From Flaccisagitta enflata (lineage: Eukaryota > Chaetognatha > Sagittoidea > Aphragmophora), in NCBI GenBank assembly GCA_965153355.1, contig OZ231128.1, forward strand, positions 15,500,001 to 15,564,000: 64,000 bases of DNA, in the 5' to 3' direction. The notes beneath the pieces are model-generated. The model saw only the letters and a program-made list of their open reading frames with translations, was not told the origin of the DNA and did not search any database. This document shows, one piece after another, positions 52,032 to 64,000 of the stretch (position 1 is the stretch's first letter; every line of letters begins with the position of its first letter). The position numbers were made by a program, and so were the translations under genes.

Positions 52032-55000
52032 TCATTCATGCACTTCTTGCAGGTTGCAAGTTGGTCTGTTCACGCATCCTTTGGCGTTGTGTCCTGGCGC
52101 GAGGCAGTGGAAGCAAAGACGACGAGACATGATCTTTTGAACTCTCGCGTCCACTTCCAATTCTAGTAGCTGATGACACTCTTCTGTTTGATGCATTCCA
52201 CTGCAGACGTTGCAGCGGTCCGTCGGCTGCGTCTTTTTCTTGCCATTGGTCAACATCTTCATATGATGATGGCGCTTCTTTTCTCTGTAGTTTGCGACTG
52301 CTGCCACAGTGCTGTTTGCAGCTTGCCTGCGCCTTTGTTGCGCTGAATCACCGCCCATGTCTCGATCATAATGTGGCCAAGTTGTCGAATGAAAATAATT
52401 GTCCATTTGGGCTGCTTCATGTTGCTTTTCCCAGAATTTATCTGCAAGATGAGGGACCCTCTTATTTGAGGATCTCCTGCAGCAGCTAATCACGATAGCA
52501 TTGTTGCACTTCTCCACAGGTCCTCGCAATCTTCTTTGCTTTTTGCAGCCTTGCAGACAAATTGAAATGCCTTGCATGGTCGGCCGACTGGATCTTCGCC
52601 TCTCGACGATTTCGTTGAACAGCGCCGCAATGTTGGGCGCCTTGCCATGAGCGGCGTCCATTTTGCGGCGTCGTCAATTTCTCCTCTTGCTGTCGCTTCA
52701 GTTGCATCAATCGTCGCAGTTTCAATGATCTCCTTTGCCGGACCAGCAAACCACTTAGGCAATTTCAATAAGATGTCCATTTGCGTCAAGCCTTCATGCT
52801 TCTCAGCATCTTTGAACTTCCTCTTCCACATCATGAAGTCGGTGAATGAGAGCTCCTGCAGAGGCTTCTCGGGTCTTGCTCTCTCCAATGCTTTGAGGCC
52901 GACCTCCCTTGCTCGCATGAGATCATTGTACGTCGCTCTTTCCAAAAATCTGTCCAGAGCCGGATTGTTGGGCATCTGAACATGGACTTCCGGTTGACGG
53001 GCTACTTGATGCTGCTCCACTTTGATGATACGCTGGGGTTGTTGGATGAAGGCATGTTGACCCCCGACACTTACCGGAGATCTCTTTTTGGTAGGTTTTA
53101 CACTCCACCCAACTTCCTCTTGCTGATTCACTTGTTGGCGATCATCTTGATGGAATCAGGGAGCATCAAAATCTTGGCGGACGTACTGTCGCTGTTGTTG
53201 TTCCTCTTTTCGTTGTTTCTCTTCTGCTCTTGCTGCGGCAAGGTCGAAGTCTCTCTGCTGAATTTGCATCTTCAAACTATCCACTTCCTGCTGCAAACGT
53301 TGATTCACCTGGATGACTTCCGCTTGAGGCGTTGCTATAGGCGCTTGCGCTACTTTCGGCGCCTTTGGCTGCAATCCACTCATTGTCTTCTTAGGAGCGA
53401 CTTTTCTTCTTTCTTTATCTTGCAGCTGCTGTGCCAACTTCGCGTCAGCGGCCTCTTGCTTCTGCCTCCTGCGCATCGCCTCAGTCGCATCACCTCCGCT
53501 TCCGGCTGTGTAGAAGACCTTTTCCTCTTGATGGGGAAGACCAGTCTCCCTTCTAGCAGAACCAATCTGCTTCTCGAAGATCACTTCCGGTGCGGTAAAG
53601 GGAGAATCGTTGCTGCTGAGGTTTTGATGATGCTGATCCTGGTGCTGTTGCTGTTGTTGAAGCCGTTGCTGCTGCCACTGTTGATGTTGAAGCTGCTGTT
53701 GCTGGTCAGGACGCTGTTGCTGTTCATTCTGCTGCTGCAGTTGGCGCTGACGCTGTCCTTGCTGCTGCTGCTGCTCCAACTGTTGCTGCTGCTGCATCGG
53801 CTGCTTGTGGGCGTTTCATGACTGCACATAGCGTTGCTGTATGTTGAATTGAACAATCCCGGATTGAAATTTCTGATAGATCGGCGGTCTTTTGGCGGAT
53901 GCTGCGGCTGCTGCTGGTCCAGCTCAGACAGTTGTCTAAGCTTCACATCCCGCTGCTCTAAAGCTCCACCAATGCCATGTCGTTCAGGCTATTCCAGTGC
54001 TCGTTGCATTTCTGCCGCATTGTTGAATACTCCTGTCTTCTATCTTCATCCTCGTTGCTGCTGCAGGCAAAGTTACATTCTGTCGTATAACTCTTTGTCT
54101 TCTTGTGATGAGCTTCGCTGTTGGAATCAGATGGCACGCGATCAGCGCCTTTGGAGCTGTTGCTGCACCACCACCTTCACCTTCAGCCATCATGCGCAGG
54201 GCGTTGATCTGCAAGGCGTTGCTGTCTCTCTTCTCCTGTCTCCTCACTGACGTTCATGCTTTCGACAAGATGGTTGTTTGAAGCTGGAGGATCCACTACC
54301 ACCGCTGGGATTGTGGCGGAAGGTTGCTGTTGCTGCTGCTGTTGCTGTTGCGTATTTTCTCCTGCATCGTTTTGCCGCTGTTGTTGCTGTTCGTGCGGCT
54401 GCATAGCCGTTTGATGTTGTCGCAGATCTTGTTGTTGTTGCTGTTGCTGTTGTTGCTGCTGTTGATCGTATTGTTGCTGTTGTTGAGTGCCGGCTGCAGG
54501 ATCTTGTTGACAAAATTGTTGGAGTGCTGCAACTGCTGCTGCTGCAACAGCTCTTCACTGCTGCCGTTGAGCCGTCGTTGCTGCTGCTCACTGTGGTGGT
54601 GGAGTTGACGTTGCTGTTGGAGTTGCTGCTGCTGCATCATGCAGTGATGCTGCTGCTGTTGCTCTGTTGCCAGCTGCTCCTCCTCCGTGTTAACTGCTGC
54701 ATGTCGTCAATCAGCCGGCAGCCTTATCGCATTCCTCCTCCAGCTGCCTACCCCATCTGTCTCTTTCAGCACTCCTGTTGGCAGCGTCGCCTCGCCCTCT
54801 CCTGCGGCGTCAATCCGTTGATGATCCCGCGGCATCTTGCAGAGCGTGGCGTCGTCGAGATCCCGCAAGCATGTCGTCAGCTTGCTCCATCGGAGGCGCA
54901 CGCACGCGCAGGTTCAATCTCCGAGACCAAATCCGATACCCACTGATTGACGGCATCTCCTCTTTGGATCGGCGGCAGATTCAAGAATTGGCCGCCAGTT

Positions 55001-55608
55001 GGAGATTGCGCACCATGTCGCGGGACCGGAAGTGGCAGATGCTCGGATCCGTCGAGGTTTGGCGACGGCGTTCGCATCATTGGAGTCGGAGCGCCGGTAA
55101 CATTATCACGGGCAGCGTGAGTGTCAGTTGGGAGACTGTTCCATGAGAATTCATTGTGGGTCTTTTGCGATTCCCAATGTCATTGTGCACTGCGTTCACG
55201 ATGTCGGCGTTGGAAGGAAAACCCTCCGGATGGTTGTCACGATCAAAGAAACGCATAGAGTCCCATTCGCGCCGGATTCGACGCAAAGAAGACGCCGCGA
55301 ATCGAAGAAGGTAGCCAGGCATCGAGTCGAGCGCCATTTGCCTTGCATGCGATATAAAGTCGTAGACCATGTCCCGAAGGCCGTGTCGGCGCCCATCCGA
55401 TTCACAGGCAGCGTCTGGCGTCCGAAGTCGTTCGTTCGCCGGTCACAAGTAAGCAGCGTGAAAAGCGCCCGACATCCTTCCATTCCACAGATGTAGTTCC
55501 TCATTTGCGCGCAAACGATTCGACCTCGGACACTGATTCCAAATGAAGTGAGATACGAGATGACGTTGAAGCAGTCGAGACAGTGTCGTCGTTACGCGCG
55601 GCTGCCAT
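52032..55608 (-). pseudogene. BEL gag, long Gln-rich form with two zinc knuckles
   Basis: ATG at 55608 lies 63 nt after the LTR. The N-terminal block carries DSMRFFDRD (55240), the counterpart of KMRFF in the left copy. Then 54.9-53.2 kb is mostly Gln, with a coiled-coil piece (VNQRLQQEVDSLKMQIQQR). 53131-52490 holds LDRFLERATYNDLMRARE, LKALERARPEKP, MMWKRKFKDA and MDILLKLPKWF. 52661-52032 holds VPHLADKFWEKQHEAAQ and the knuckles CNVCSGMHQTEEC and CFHCLAPGHNAKGC. About 1.2 kb longer than a usual BEL gag. At least five frame changes. The CAG-rich linker may be prone to expansion. Confidence 0.85.
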
Positions 55609-55671
55609 TGTCAATTTCGCTTTCGGAGGTCGAAGATGAAAAGAATCGAGTCGTGTTTTAAATTGTTGAAA

Positions 55672-56578
55672 TATAAATTACGCCCTGAGTTTCAACTGGC
55701 ACTGTCTATGAGCGTCTATCTGACTGCCGACTTGTGGTGAAAGAAAGTTGCTGATTGGAAAATAGGAAGGCGATCGTCTCGTTTATTCCATAAAAATTTC
55801 AACAACTGAAGAGAGGGGGAAAAATGAAAGGGAAAGTGGGCGTTAATTGCGATCAGCAAACGCAAAATAACATGAAATCGAGATAGGACACAATAAAAGG
55901 ATAGAAACAGCACAGACAACATGTTCATCTTCTTCAGAGCCCATGCCACCTGATAATACCTGCCCCTGCCCCGACCCATCCCATTAAATTCATCCATATC
56001 ATCCCTATAGCAAGCTGATCAGACAAGCATTAAAACCATACTAAAATCCGGCGAGTAAATGCAAAGGGCAAAAGACAAAATAACAGACCGGAGGACAAAA
56101 ATAAAAAACAACGATAATAAAAGCAAACACGCGTCTATAAAACTTACTTTTAGGCCCACTTTCGTTGGTTTCAACCACAGTCTGTCAAGAAATCAAGTGC
56201 GTTAATTGTCCGTTCAGTAGTTTATCTGCAATAAAAAGATGAGAGATTATTGAAGTTAGTGAATTCCAAGGGCGCATTCAAACGATCACGAAAATCAATC
56301 AATCACTTTAAGAAGCAATGCCGCAAATAAATAAAATCAATCAATCCAAAAATTGGATGACACGAAAGACAGAGATACGTATGTTCGCCTCGTAATAAAA
56401 ACAAATGGCACAAAATACAAAGAGGCCTGTGTATAGTTACCCATCTAGCGTTCAATATAAAAAATGGCGAGAAACAAAAAAGACCTTGGCATTGAATAAT
56501 AAAAGAGAAAAAGCCAAAAGCACGCAAAAGAGACAAAAGCACACATACCTAAAGACGGACGGACATACATTTCTAACA
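55672..56578 (-). repeat. 5' LTR of the BEL element
   Basis: About 907 bp, TG start at 56578, end at 55672. Nearly the same as 43408-44327 with many scattered 1-3-base indels. No obvious tRNA-complementary TGG site follows the LTR, so the primer is unknown. Confidence 0.9.
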
Positions 56579-57082
56579 ATGACGATCATTATTGAATGAC
56601 GATCGTTAGTGAATGGCGAACATTCAAACATTCATGAACTTATTTCCTCAACACCTTAAACTGAAATGAGAAGACGTGTAAATGCATGTATGAGGGGCGT
56701 GCAAATGCAGATACGAAAAAGCGAGCAAATGCACTTACTAATGAGCAAGCATACAAATGTGCTTACAAATGATAGCGATTTTTATTCATTTTATTTGGTC
56801 AGGCAAGGGCTTAAAATTTTTTTGGAGATCATCAACAAACCCAATGAAAACTTTTGGGTTATGGTCAAGTTGTTTGCACAAATTCGTTGCTAAAAAATGC
56901 ATAAAAGTACATATTTTTTCCTACTTTATGCCTTTTTATCAATATTCCCATGCTAATTTTTTTATTTTCATTGAATTAAATTTCCCTGCTAATTTTTTTA
57001 TTTTATCAAATTTATAGCTTATGCATCAGAAACACATTTCACCTAATCAGGAGTCTTGACAATTTTTTTTTAAACCTAGGGT
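56579..57082. other. Flank of BEL insertion, no gene
   Basis: Continuation of the AACGTT-type array (to about 56640), then AT-rich sequence with loose GCAAATGC units (56680-56770). Confidence 0.6.
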
Positions 57083-57099
57083 TTATTCCTGGACGCCGT

Positions 57100-57445
57100 G
57101 ACGGATGGACGGACGGACCAACGGACGGACAGACGCTCTTATAGAGATGCAAGGACGCATCTTAAAATGGTCGGGGGTGGTGGGTGGGTGATTTGAGATG
57201 GATACATGTGATTGAAGAAGAGACATAATGGATGGATGGACGGACGGACCAATGGACGGACAGACCCTCTTGTAGAGATGCGAGGACGCATCTATAAATG
57301 GTCGGGGGTGGTTGGTAGGTGATTTGAGATGGATGAATTAATAATGTGATTGAAGAAGAGTTGTAACCGACACACGGACAAATGGACAGACGGAACAATG
57401 GACAAACAAACCCTCTTATAGAGATGCGAGGACGCATCTAAAAAC
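57100..57445 (+). mobile_element. Three tandem family C hairpin units
   Basis: Hairpins AGATGC-AAGGAC-GCATCT (57145-57162), AGATGCG-AGGA-CGCATCT (57276-57293) and the same again (57422-57439), spaced 131 and 146 bp. Each is preceded by a GGAC run and GACAGACCCTCTTGTAG-type sequence, and the first two are followed by AAATGGTCGGGGGTGG and GTGATTTGAGATGGAT. Confidence 0.8.
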
Positions 57446-57600
57446 AAAAGCTCTACAAAAAATTATTCAAAACTTCCCATTCTTTCTCCGTTTTATTCAT
57501 TCTCCATTTCATTCTTTCTCCGTTTCATTCTTTCTCCATTTCATTCTAGCTCTGTTTCATTCTTGCCTTGTTTCATTCTTGCTCCTTCCAGAGAGGGACC
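57446..57600. repeat. Minisatellite of 18-bp units
   Basis: Six or more units related to TTTCATTCTTTCTCCGT at 57478-57592. Confidence 0.8.
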
Positions 57601-57699
57601 AAATATTTCGCCTGCCCTCTTCCGAAGGACGTATTGTCCCTTGGAACACTACCACTGTTAATGATAAAACCGAATAGATATAAACAAAAAAGTAGCCCA

Positions 57700-57778
57700 G
57701 TGTTATGACTGATCGACCGACAGACGCGACGGGCCGACCAAAATCTGCTTTTAGAGTCGCTAAACATGCGACTTAGAA
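57700..57778 (+). mobile_element. Hairpin element D, hairpin end
   Basis: GATCGACCGACAGACG, GGGCCGACCAAAATC and hairpin AGTCGC-TAAACAT-GCGACT (57755-57773). Confidence 0.6.
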
Positions 57779-58155
57779 TGAAATCAACCAAATTTTGACA
57801 TATTTTGATGGTCGAATTCATACCATCACTACTCAGTCAACATTTGGCAAATAGTCTCCGGTGCCCTGCCAAATACTTACGTAAATTCTTTCAAAACTGA
57901 CATCATAAAGTTGATTGAAAGATCGAACCCCTAGAAAATCTTCATACATGGAAGAATAAAATCTTGGGGAAACACAAACGGGAAGCATAAAACTGAACAA
58001 GTCGAAAATGATAAAAAATCATAACTTCCGTTCTGATCAACATTTTGAGGTGATTCTTTTTGCTATGTGTCTACCGACCAACAACGTATGTTTGGGACAC
58101 TCGAGTGCAGTTCTCACTTCGATACTCCTGTGTGCTTTAATGTGCCTTCTCAGGA
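57779..58155. other. No gene seen
   Basis: AT-rich spacer. Confidence 0.55.
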
Positions 58156-58156
58156 C

Positions 58157-58295
58157 CTCTGGAAATTCACCCCTGTGTCCTACAGGACATCGGCCCTTTG
58201 GGGCCGCTGCCCTGCTCTCACTCCACTTCTTCAGTTAATCACTCCAAGCAGGGCATCGGGTACCGCTGACCGTGTGCAATCCTTGGATGACTAGT
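58157..58295 (+). mobile_element. Fold-back right end (FB11) plus 5S-like module
   Basis: AAATTCACCCCTGTGTCCTA, CAGGACATCGGCCCTTTGG, GGCCGCTGCCC, then CACTCCACTTCTTC, CCAAGCAGGGCATCGGGTAC, CGCTGACC and ATCCTTGGATGAC. Same order as the mirror of 36952-37080. No left half. Confidence 0.65.
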
Positions 58296-60009
<1,714 letters not shown>

Positions 60010-60619
60010 CACGCCACGGGGGAGGCTTTCATAGGTCAAGAAAAATTCTCGGTCATAATGGAGAGTGGTTTTGGCCTTAGGAAGGTTTATTTGTCACTTC
60101 ATACTAAAGCGAAAATTTTTACTTAAAAATTTTTAAATGAAATAAGTACCGTAAAGCCGTAAAATTTGCATTTTTGACAGTTTTTTGGGTGCAAACCCGC
60201 CACTATGGTAAAAAAATGGGCAAACAATGATTATCTGGCACTAAAACATATTCCTTGCTAAATGCATGCTAACTCGTCATCAAAAATGCCATTTTTACGG
60301 CTTTTTACGGCATTTCTGACAAAAATGATGCCTAACCGATGATGGGATTGCTTTGTATTTATGCATGAATGTGTCTTAGTGCCTGATAATCATTGTTTGC
60401 CTGTCACTTTACCTTGGCAGCAGTTTCAGATCAAAAAAACTGTCAATAATGCCAATTTTACAGCTTTTTAGGGCATTTTACGGCATTTAAAAAAAATTTT
60501 GAAGTAAAAAAATTTTTGTTTTGGTATGAAGTGATAAAGTAAACCTTCCTGAGGCCCAAACCACTCTCTATTATGACCGAGAATTTTTCTTGACCTATGA
60601 AAGCCTCCCCCGTGGCGTG
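60010..60619. mobile_element. Palindromic MITE, 610 bp
   Basis: Both ends read CACGCCACGGGGGAGGCTTT inward, then ATAGGTCAAGAAAAATTCTC, AGAGTGGTTT and CCTTAG/CTCAGGAAGGTTTA. Inversion continues inward (AAACAATGATTATC facing GATAATCATTGTTT; TTTACGGC motifs), so almost the whole element can fold back. Flanking GAGA on both sides is a possible 4-bp duplication. No ORF, so non-autonomous. Confidence 0.85.
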
Positions 60620-60627
60620 GAGAGTTA

Positions 60628-61158
60628 ATGATGAGTGAATCGGACAAAGAAAATATTACGCGTAAACGACGAGTATCACTTGGTGATGCGATGGATATGC
60701 AGCGTGCGTTTGATAGTGCTCAAACTGCAGCTATATGGGCTATTTCAGAATTTGAAGATGATTTCAAAAGCTCAGATGAACCAATTGAAAAAAGAGTTCC
60801 ATCAATTTTGAGGAGATTAAAAAACCGAATCTCCAATGCAGTAAACCGTCGTAAGAAGTCCAAGAAGGAACTTCCAGCTGAAGAGCTTCAGCAGCCCGCC
60901 CTTACCAACAGTATGGTTGATGTCCTGGATGCAAAATCTGAACCAGACAAGGAGGAGGGGGTGTCTAGGATGGGAGCTCCCTGTAAAAGTTTTGATGATG
61001 TCACACTCAGCAGTCAACGCCAAAAGCTCAAACCGATCATTGAAAAATTAAAAGAGGTCGGTGATGAACTTGGTGGGAAAACACCCACTGAGCTCTGTGG
61101 TCGAATTTTGCAGGAAATAAATAGGGTCCTAACTTCAGGCATTTTTTTTTGGAGTTGA
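60628..61158 (+). CDS. Unrecognised 176-aa ORF
   Basis: Starts ATGATGAGTGAATC eight bases after the MITE, with an in-frame TGA at 60598, so the frame cannot begin far upstream unless it is a spliced exon. Residues 1-60 are acidic/polar (SDKENITRKRR, FEDDFKSSDE). Residues 62-84 are strongly basic (LRRLKNRISNAVNRRKKSKK). Residues 85-125 are Glu/Asp-rich. Residues 130-168 look helical (LKPIIEKLKEVGDELGGKT, LCGRILQEINRVL). The end, FFWS, may be intron read-through after a cryptic donor. The even codon use, absence of repeats and mixed composition make it more gene-like than other frames in the window, but no family is recognised. It could be a single exon of a host gene or cargo of an unrecognised transposon. 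Confidence 0.45.
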   Translation: MMSESDKENITRKRRVSLGDAMDMQRAFDSAQTAAIWAISEFEDDFKSSDEPIEKRVPSILRRLKNRISNAVNRRKKSKKELPAEELQQPALTNSMVDVLDAKSEPDKEEGVSRMGAPCKSFDDVTLSSQRQKLKPIIEKLKEVGDELGGKTPTELCGRILQEINRVLTSGIFFWS

Positions 61159-61229
61159 CTCATGCACAAGAAATACATTAGAGATAAAGTCATACCTTCC
61201 ATCTAAAACTTTTGGAAGATCAAAATAAG

Positions 61230-61800
61230 GTCAGGGATGATTCCACCACGGAGGTCAAAGGTCAAGGGGTCAAGGGGACCCCTATAGAAAGTCAAAATTT
61301 CAAAATAGGGTATTTTCTATTCACAATGAAAGCAGATTTGGATTCTCCTCAAAAAAGTAGCTGAAGAATCTACTTTTCTTTTTTTCATTTTTTTATTTTA
61401 AGTAGGTCAAAAAGGGGGTCAAAGGTCATAAAAGACCCCCAAATTGAACCTTCGAACCATTTTTTTGGTAAAAATTTCAAAATAGGAATTTCGCTATATG
61501 AAAGCAGATTTGAGTTCTTCTTAAAAAAGTTGCTGAAGAATCTACTTTTCTTTTTTACATTTTTTTATTGTTAGTGGGGCAAAATGGGGGTCACAAGTCA
61601 TAAATGACCCCAAAATCGACCCTTCAAACCATTTTTGGGAAAAAGTTTCAAAATTTAAAAAATACAATTCTGACTGCAGATTTGGATTCCTTTAAAAAAG
61701 AACCAAATATAAATTCTTCTTTGTTTTTCAGTTGATTGTAAGAAGTAGGTAAAAAATGGGATCAAAGGTCGCAAATAACCCTTAAATTTGTATAAATATT
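61230..61800. repeat. 172-bp tandem repeat, about three units, with DR1-like motifs
   Basis: The landmark GAAAGCAGATTTG starts at 61328 and 61500, and GACTGCAGATTTG at 61672: spacing 172 and 172. Each unit has a GGTCAAAGGTCA-like site: AGGTCAAAGGTCA (61252), GGGTCAAAGGTCA (61416), GGGTCACAAGTCA (61588, decayed), GATCAAAGGTCG (61760). No ORF. Confidence 0.85.
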
Positions 61801-62599
61801 CCAAAACTGGAGAAATTAAGCATAAAATGCAACTGGCTAACAATATCGGCAATATTGGAGATATTTCAAGAAAAGCCAAATGAAAAATTGGGTAAGTCTA
61901 TGTTTAGAGGGGGTCATACAGGGTTGATTTTGGAAATTACTTATGGAACTCTGGAATCTGGGGGTTGATTGTGTGTAGAAAAGGTAAGAAAAAAATTTGG
62001 GTATCTTCCTTTTGAGAAAAATAATCCATTTTTGATCAAATATGAAGAGGTATCCGATAGGCAAAATTACGAAAATGCAAAAATCGCGAAAATTGCCAAG
62101 ATAGAGGCCATTGGTAGTAGCTATCAGGACACTACAAAACATTCATTTTTGGTTTAGATGATGTATTTTTGCCTTACCCTTACCATTTATGGTAATGATT
62201 AGGCTTTTAATGCAAGATTTTTCTCATTTTCAGAGCTTTAAACATAATGCCCAAGTCGTAAATATATGAAAATCAAAGAAATTATAGAAATCTGTTGTGT
62301 GATAGAAAAAATTGTTCCTGATTAAAAATAAGTATTCTTGTTAATCTGAGATTCTTTTCCCTTGCATGTTAAAATAACATTTTAATTGCAAAAAAAAAAA
62401 AAAAAGAGAAAAAAAATAAGCAAAATCAATAAAATTGCAAAAATCAGTGCTCAAGCTTCTTCCTCCAGGACCTTAGTTTCTTCTGTTTTTTTTTTCAGAG
62501 TTTATTTGTTTGTTTTTTTTTTTCAAATCATATTACCTACACAAATATAGGTAGGGCTTCATGGTCAAACTAGAAACAATTTTGGTAAACGGCTGTTTT
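61801..62599. other. AT-rich, no gene
   Basis: No repeat family or coding motif recognised. Confidence 0.55.
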
Positions 62600-63010
62600 T
62601 AGGCAGCCACTTTAAAATGGATAAAAGTCCTGAAAACAGAGGACTTTTGTTTATTCATTTGTTAGTTCGTCCTTCCATCTGTTTATCCCCCAGGCCCTCT
62701 CAGGCCTGAAATCTGCCCTCAGGCCTGTTGCCCTCTCAGGCCTTAATCCTACCCTCTCAATTCAGGGCCTAAGAAGGCAGATTTCAGGCCTGTGAGGGCA
62801 GATTTCAGGCCTGAAGCAGGGCTAAGGCCTGAAGGCACCTGAGGGGACTGATGGATGGACAGACAAACGACAGACAAACAAAAGTCCCCCTGTGTTCTGC
62901 AGGACTTCATCCCTTTCACCTTCCCGCCTTCCTCTCATTCTGATTCACCCAGCCATGCAAAGCAGGGTAACAGGTATCGCTGACCACATATAGCCCTGGG
63001 GCGACCTGTT
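62600..63010. mobile_element. Fold-back element FB12 with trailing module
   Basis: Diverged head (GGCAGCCACTTTAAAATGG), AAGTCCTGAAAACAGAGG, GTCC-like run, CTCAGGCCTGAAATCTGCC units facing GGGCAGATTTCAGGCCTG units, GGAC-like run, CCTGTGTTCTGCAGGACTT. The 5S-like module (CAAAGCAGGG..GGTATCGCTGACC) follows at 62950-63010. Closest to FB1. Confidence 0.7.
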
Positions 63011-63251
63011 AACCACTTAAGACTTGAGCAAATGAAGAAGCAAATATGAAAAAATGTGCACATTTCAAATAAAAAACAATGTAAACAAAAACAACAAAAT
63101 GACTTATTGGGAGCTGTTTCAGCTCACCAAAACCTCATTTATTGAGTAAAAGATTTTGAAAATCCATTAGTTATGCAAAAAAACATATGAGTCACTAGGA
63201 TTAGAACATTTGAAATTTCCTTTTATAGAATTACAGTTTAAAATTGTAACA

Positions 63252-63521
63252 CTAAAATAAGGTAATAAAAAAATCAAAATGTTCAATCTTATGACTTATG
63301 ACTTTCTTGACTTTTAATGCTCTTTCAAAGAGATAGTCGCAAGAAATGGGTTGGAATTTGCCCAGACCAGCATGTATTGTGATCACACCCCATGCCATAA
63401 ATGGTTTCACAGAAACAGTTACCAAAAAATTGCTATCCCAGCTCAAGGAGTTTGGTTGGAGTCTGTCTCCACTTTGTCTGCATGAGGGTGCATTTGGAGG
63501 ATTTTGCCCTCTTTGGCACAA
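63252..63521 (-). pseudogene. Possible Tc1/mariner-type transposase fragment
   Basis: An 89-codon minus-strand frame with VTVSVKPFMAWGVITIHAGL and GKFQPI. Tc1/mariner transposases have a similar stretch between catalytic residues (xxVMVWGxIS..G.G.L.fi). The diagnostic Asp-rich motifs are not visible and there is no second segment, so this may be a decayed relic or chance. The opposite strand has a 60-codon frame with no known motif. Confidence 0.25.
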
Positions 63522-64000
63522 AAGTTAACCCCCCTTTCCTCTGTTGCTGCAAGATAAACCCTGCTGAGAAATGTCTTTGACTGCACTGGTGTTGTGGACC
63601 AAAGTTCAAAGCTGCTTCAAAGTTGACTATTAATCAGCCAAGTTGACAGAGCCACCTTTCACTTTGGACTTCAAGGAAGCTGAACTACTTGCCATCAAAG
63701 TGAAATATAAATACCTCATTACCCATGCCAGACCCAGTGCAGTGGAAAGGGCCATCATCTGTCTCTGAGGCTTCTGCTGCTGTGGTTGGACAAGAAGCTA
63801 GGGAGGGTTTCATCTCAGAATGATGAATGAGATTATTGAAAATAGTAAATGAGGACTTGGTGATTTTGCACAAATCCTGCTCATTTACTTTTTTACCTTG
63901 ATTGCATTTTATTTTCTTTATGACTTGTTACTGAGGTCTTGGTGATCTAGCACAGAACACGCTCAGTTATTTGCAATTTTTATTGATTTTGCCCTTTTTT
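63522..64000. other. No gene seen
   Basis: Unassigned spacer to the window end. Confidence 0.5.

Larger units (their letters stand above)
43408..56578 (-). mobile_element. BEL/Pao LTR retrotransposon, complete structure, disrupted ORFs (13.2 kb)
   Basis: Order on the minus strand: 5' LTR (56578-55672), gag, protease, RT, RNase H, integrase, integrase C-terminal domain, an extra coding-like block, polypurine tract, 3' LTR (44327-43408). The order and the motif set (gag zinc knuckles, DSGAD, DPLGF, YVDD, LTPNHIL) identify the BEL/Pao superfamily. It is longer than the usual 5-8 kb because of the Gln-rich gag and the extra block. The coding region is GC-richer than the flanks. Frames change every 100-400 bp and the two LTRs differ by many 1-3-base indels, so either the copy is old or the assembly carries many small errors. 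Confidence 0.9.

Noticed and set aside
52982-53821. 279-aa plus-strand Leu-rich frame
   Set aside because: Antisense shadow of the CAG-rich gag linker.

Overview
The window looks like intergenic and heterochromatin-like DNA of an invertebrate metazoan. The reasons are BEL/Pao retrotransposon coding sequence, AT-rich spacers, very long (CT)n/(GA)n and other microsatellites, and many dispersed non-autonomous repeats. The species cannot be fixed from sequence alone. No complete host gene is secure. No tRNA, full rRNA, CRISPR or bacterial-type operon was seen.

Layout. 1-1843 (minus) is the 5' part of a BEL/Pao gag running off the left edge, with a leader/LTR-like stretch to about 2480. From 2.5 to 43 kb lies a patchwork of (i) simple repeats, the longest being (GA)n at 15535-16196 and 29597-30481; (ii) short elements ending in a small hairpin (superfamily B/C/D below); (iii) fold-back elements with GGGCAGCGGCCCC heads and about 20-bp minisatellite cores (FB1-FB12); and (iv) older dispersed repeats R1-R5 present in two or more copies. 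A LINE-like C-terminal fragment (27534-28043, minus) and a homopolymer-rich open frame (14312-14764, minus) are the main coding-like islands there.

43408-56578 is a complete but frameshift-ridden BEL/Pao element on the minus strand. It has LTRs of about 0.9 kb (55672-56578 and 43408-44327), a long Gln-rich gag with two zinc knuckles, an aspartic protease, RT (YVDD), RNase H, integrase, an integrase C-terminal domain, and an extra GC-rich coding-like block of about 2.4 kb (45.2-47.6 kb) between pol and the polypurine tract. It sits in a tandem array of AACGTT-containing units and has a near-perfect 5-bp target duplication.

The right part (56.6-64 kb) holds more hairpin elements, including a three-unit tandem array, a 610-bp palindromic MITE directly upstream of an unrecognised 176-aa ORF (60628-61158, plus), a 172-bp tandem repeat carrying DR1-like motifs, one more fold-back element and a possible mariner-like fragment.

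The most interesting signal is the B/C/D superfamily. More than twenty ends share one architecture: an AACAAGSCCGR-like 5' end, a 5' copy of the stem arm, a GGAC/GACC microsatellite core, and a terminal 18-bp hairpin followed by TAAA. The stem sequence changes between copies while pairing is kept.
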